Part shown: piece by piece, positions 21,049-21,529 of the stretch | How positions within the stretch are numbered: position 1 is the stretch's first letter | Layout: each line of letters opens with the position of its first letter | Assembly: GCA_947629725.1 (NCBI GenBank) | Contig: CANREU010000008.1 | Coordinates: 1 to 21,529 of the forward strand | Direction of reading: 5' to 3' | Length of the DNA: 21,529 nucleotides | Origin: an uncultured Clostridia bacterium | GTDB taxonomy: Bacteria; Bacillota; Clostridia; Christensenellales; Borkfalkiaceae | Translations under genes and position numbers: made by a program | Notes under the pieces: generated by a model | What the model was told of the DNA's origin: nothing | Database searches by the model: none | Seen by the model: only the letters and a program-made list of their open reading frames with translations

Positions 21049-21529
21049 ATGAAAAAGTACAGGATCCGCGTCGGGCTCGACGTAGACGACACCCTCTATG
21101 AGTGCAATTCCTATGCGGTCTCCATCATCAACAAACGCCACCCCGACGAGGAGCCCCTGCTCCTCGAAGAGATCAAGAGCTGGGGGGGCGCGGAGCGACA
21201 CGGCGACGAGCGCATCGAGCTCTATTCCGACCCCGAATTCGTGCGCACCCAGCCCATCACCGAGGGCGCGCAGGAGTTCGTGAAAAAGCTCTCCGAGATC
21301 GCCGACGTGTTCTTCGTCACCGCCGTCCCGCCCCGCTGCATGAGCGCGCGGGCGGAGCGCCTCGTGCAGGACTTCCCCGAGATCCCCGTGCAGAACATCA
21401 TCCTGGGGAGACGGAAGGACGTCCTCTCCCTCGACATCATGCTCGACGACGGCGCGCACAACATCTCCTCCTCCCGCGCGGCGTATCCCGTGCTCTTCCG
21501 CAAGCCGTGGAACGCGGGTCTTTCGGGGC
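21049..21529 (+). CDS. 5'(3')-deoxyribonucleotidase, NT5C-type HAD phosphatase (3' end outside window)
   Basis: The first 160 residues are visible. The HAD nucleophile motif GLDVDDTLYECN gives Asp11 as nucleophile and Asp13 as acid/base. DVFFVTAVPP (about 88-97) holds the second-motif Thr. LGRRKDV, then LDIMLDDGAHN (about 121-142) provides the third-motif Lys and the metal-binding Asp pair. The order and spacing fit bacterial relatives of the cytosolic pyrimidine 5'(3')-deoxyribonucleotidases, which remove phosphate from dTMP, dUMP and similar nucleotides. Close relatives with other small phosphate substrates exist, so specificity is inferred. AGAGGTG lies about 6 bases before ATG 21049. The gene diverges from the NrnA/SurE operon, so both sides of the shared control region encode nucleotide phosphatases. 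Confidence 0.85.
   Translation, partial: MKKYRIRVGLDVDDTLYECNSYAVSIINKRHPDEEPLLLEEIKSWGGAERHGDERIELYSDPEFVRTQPITEGAQEFVKKLSEIADVFFVTAVPPRCMSARAERLVQDFPEIPVQNIILGRRKDVLSLDIMLDDGAHNISSSRAAYPVLFRKPWNAGLSG

Noticed and set aside
20908..21459. N-terminal extension of the first NrnA-like gene
   Set aside because: The extra residues run antisense through the deoxynucleotidase gene and both promoters; the family start fits ATG 20907.

Overview
This window reads as part of a chromosome from a high-G+C, Gram-positive-type bacterium, most likely an uncultured member of the Clostridia (Bacillota). The reasons are lipobox-type secreted lipoproteins, clear AGGAG-type ribosome binding sites, near-consensus TTGACA/TATAAT promoters, a Pdp-type pyrimidine-nucleoside phosphorylase and a CUT1-type ABC importer. 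I cannot place it to genus. Coding DNA is mostly around 60% G+C (62-63% in two 60-base lines I counted), with a few clearly AT-richer patches. No rRNA, tRNA, CRISPR array or transposase was seen.

Left part, all + strand. The 3' end of a secreted 5'-nucleotidase-type phosphoesterase (3-899) is followed by pyrimidine-nucleoside phosphorylase (918-2219), thymidine kinase (2339-2917) and a wall- or membrane-anchored endonuclease I-family protein (2933-5038). After a hairpin comes an RDD membrane protein (5236-6141). Then follows an apparent operon of ABC ATPase (6253-7674), two permeases (7671-8660, 8674-9624), a substrate-binding lipoprotein (9667-11157) and, 4 bases later, a staphylococcal-nuclease-like lipoprotein with OB-fold-like domains (11162-12619). 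Next is a 1251-residue lipoprotein of OB-fold-like and degenerate Ig-like modules (13129-16884), which shares modules with the endonuclease I protein.

Right part. A bidirectional-type terminator (16960-16987) is followed by a roughly 1.26 kb array of short palindromic repeats (17003-18264). A lone GIY-YIG endonuclease gene (17422-17700, - strand) sits inside the array. Then, on the - strand, comes a tightly overlapping operon of two NrnA-type DHH phosphoesterases and SurE (20907 down to 18273). It diverges from a NT5C-type 5'(3')-deoxyribonucleotidase (21049 onward); good promoters point both ways between them.

How the genes fit together: nearly every recognised enzyme acts on nucleic acid or its breakdown products. 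They include extracellular nucleases, 5'-nucleotidase, nucleoside phosphorylase, thymidine kinase, nanoRNA/pAp phosphatase, SurE and deoxynucleotidase. I infer an extracellular DNA/nucleotide scavenging region, with the ABC importer as candidate uptake route. Its substrate cannot be read from sequence.

The most unusual signal is the repeat system. Short hairpin elements recur at 2237-2313, 12620-13055 and 17003-18264. They share a loop and flanks, but their stems differ by compensatory changes. The GIY-YIG gene ends exactly where one such element begins. A nuclease-linked, REP-like palindromic mobile element family is the candidate undescribed system here.
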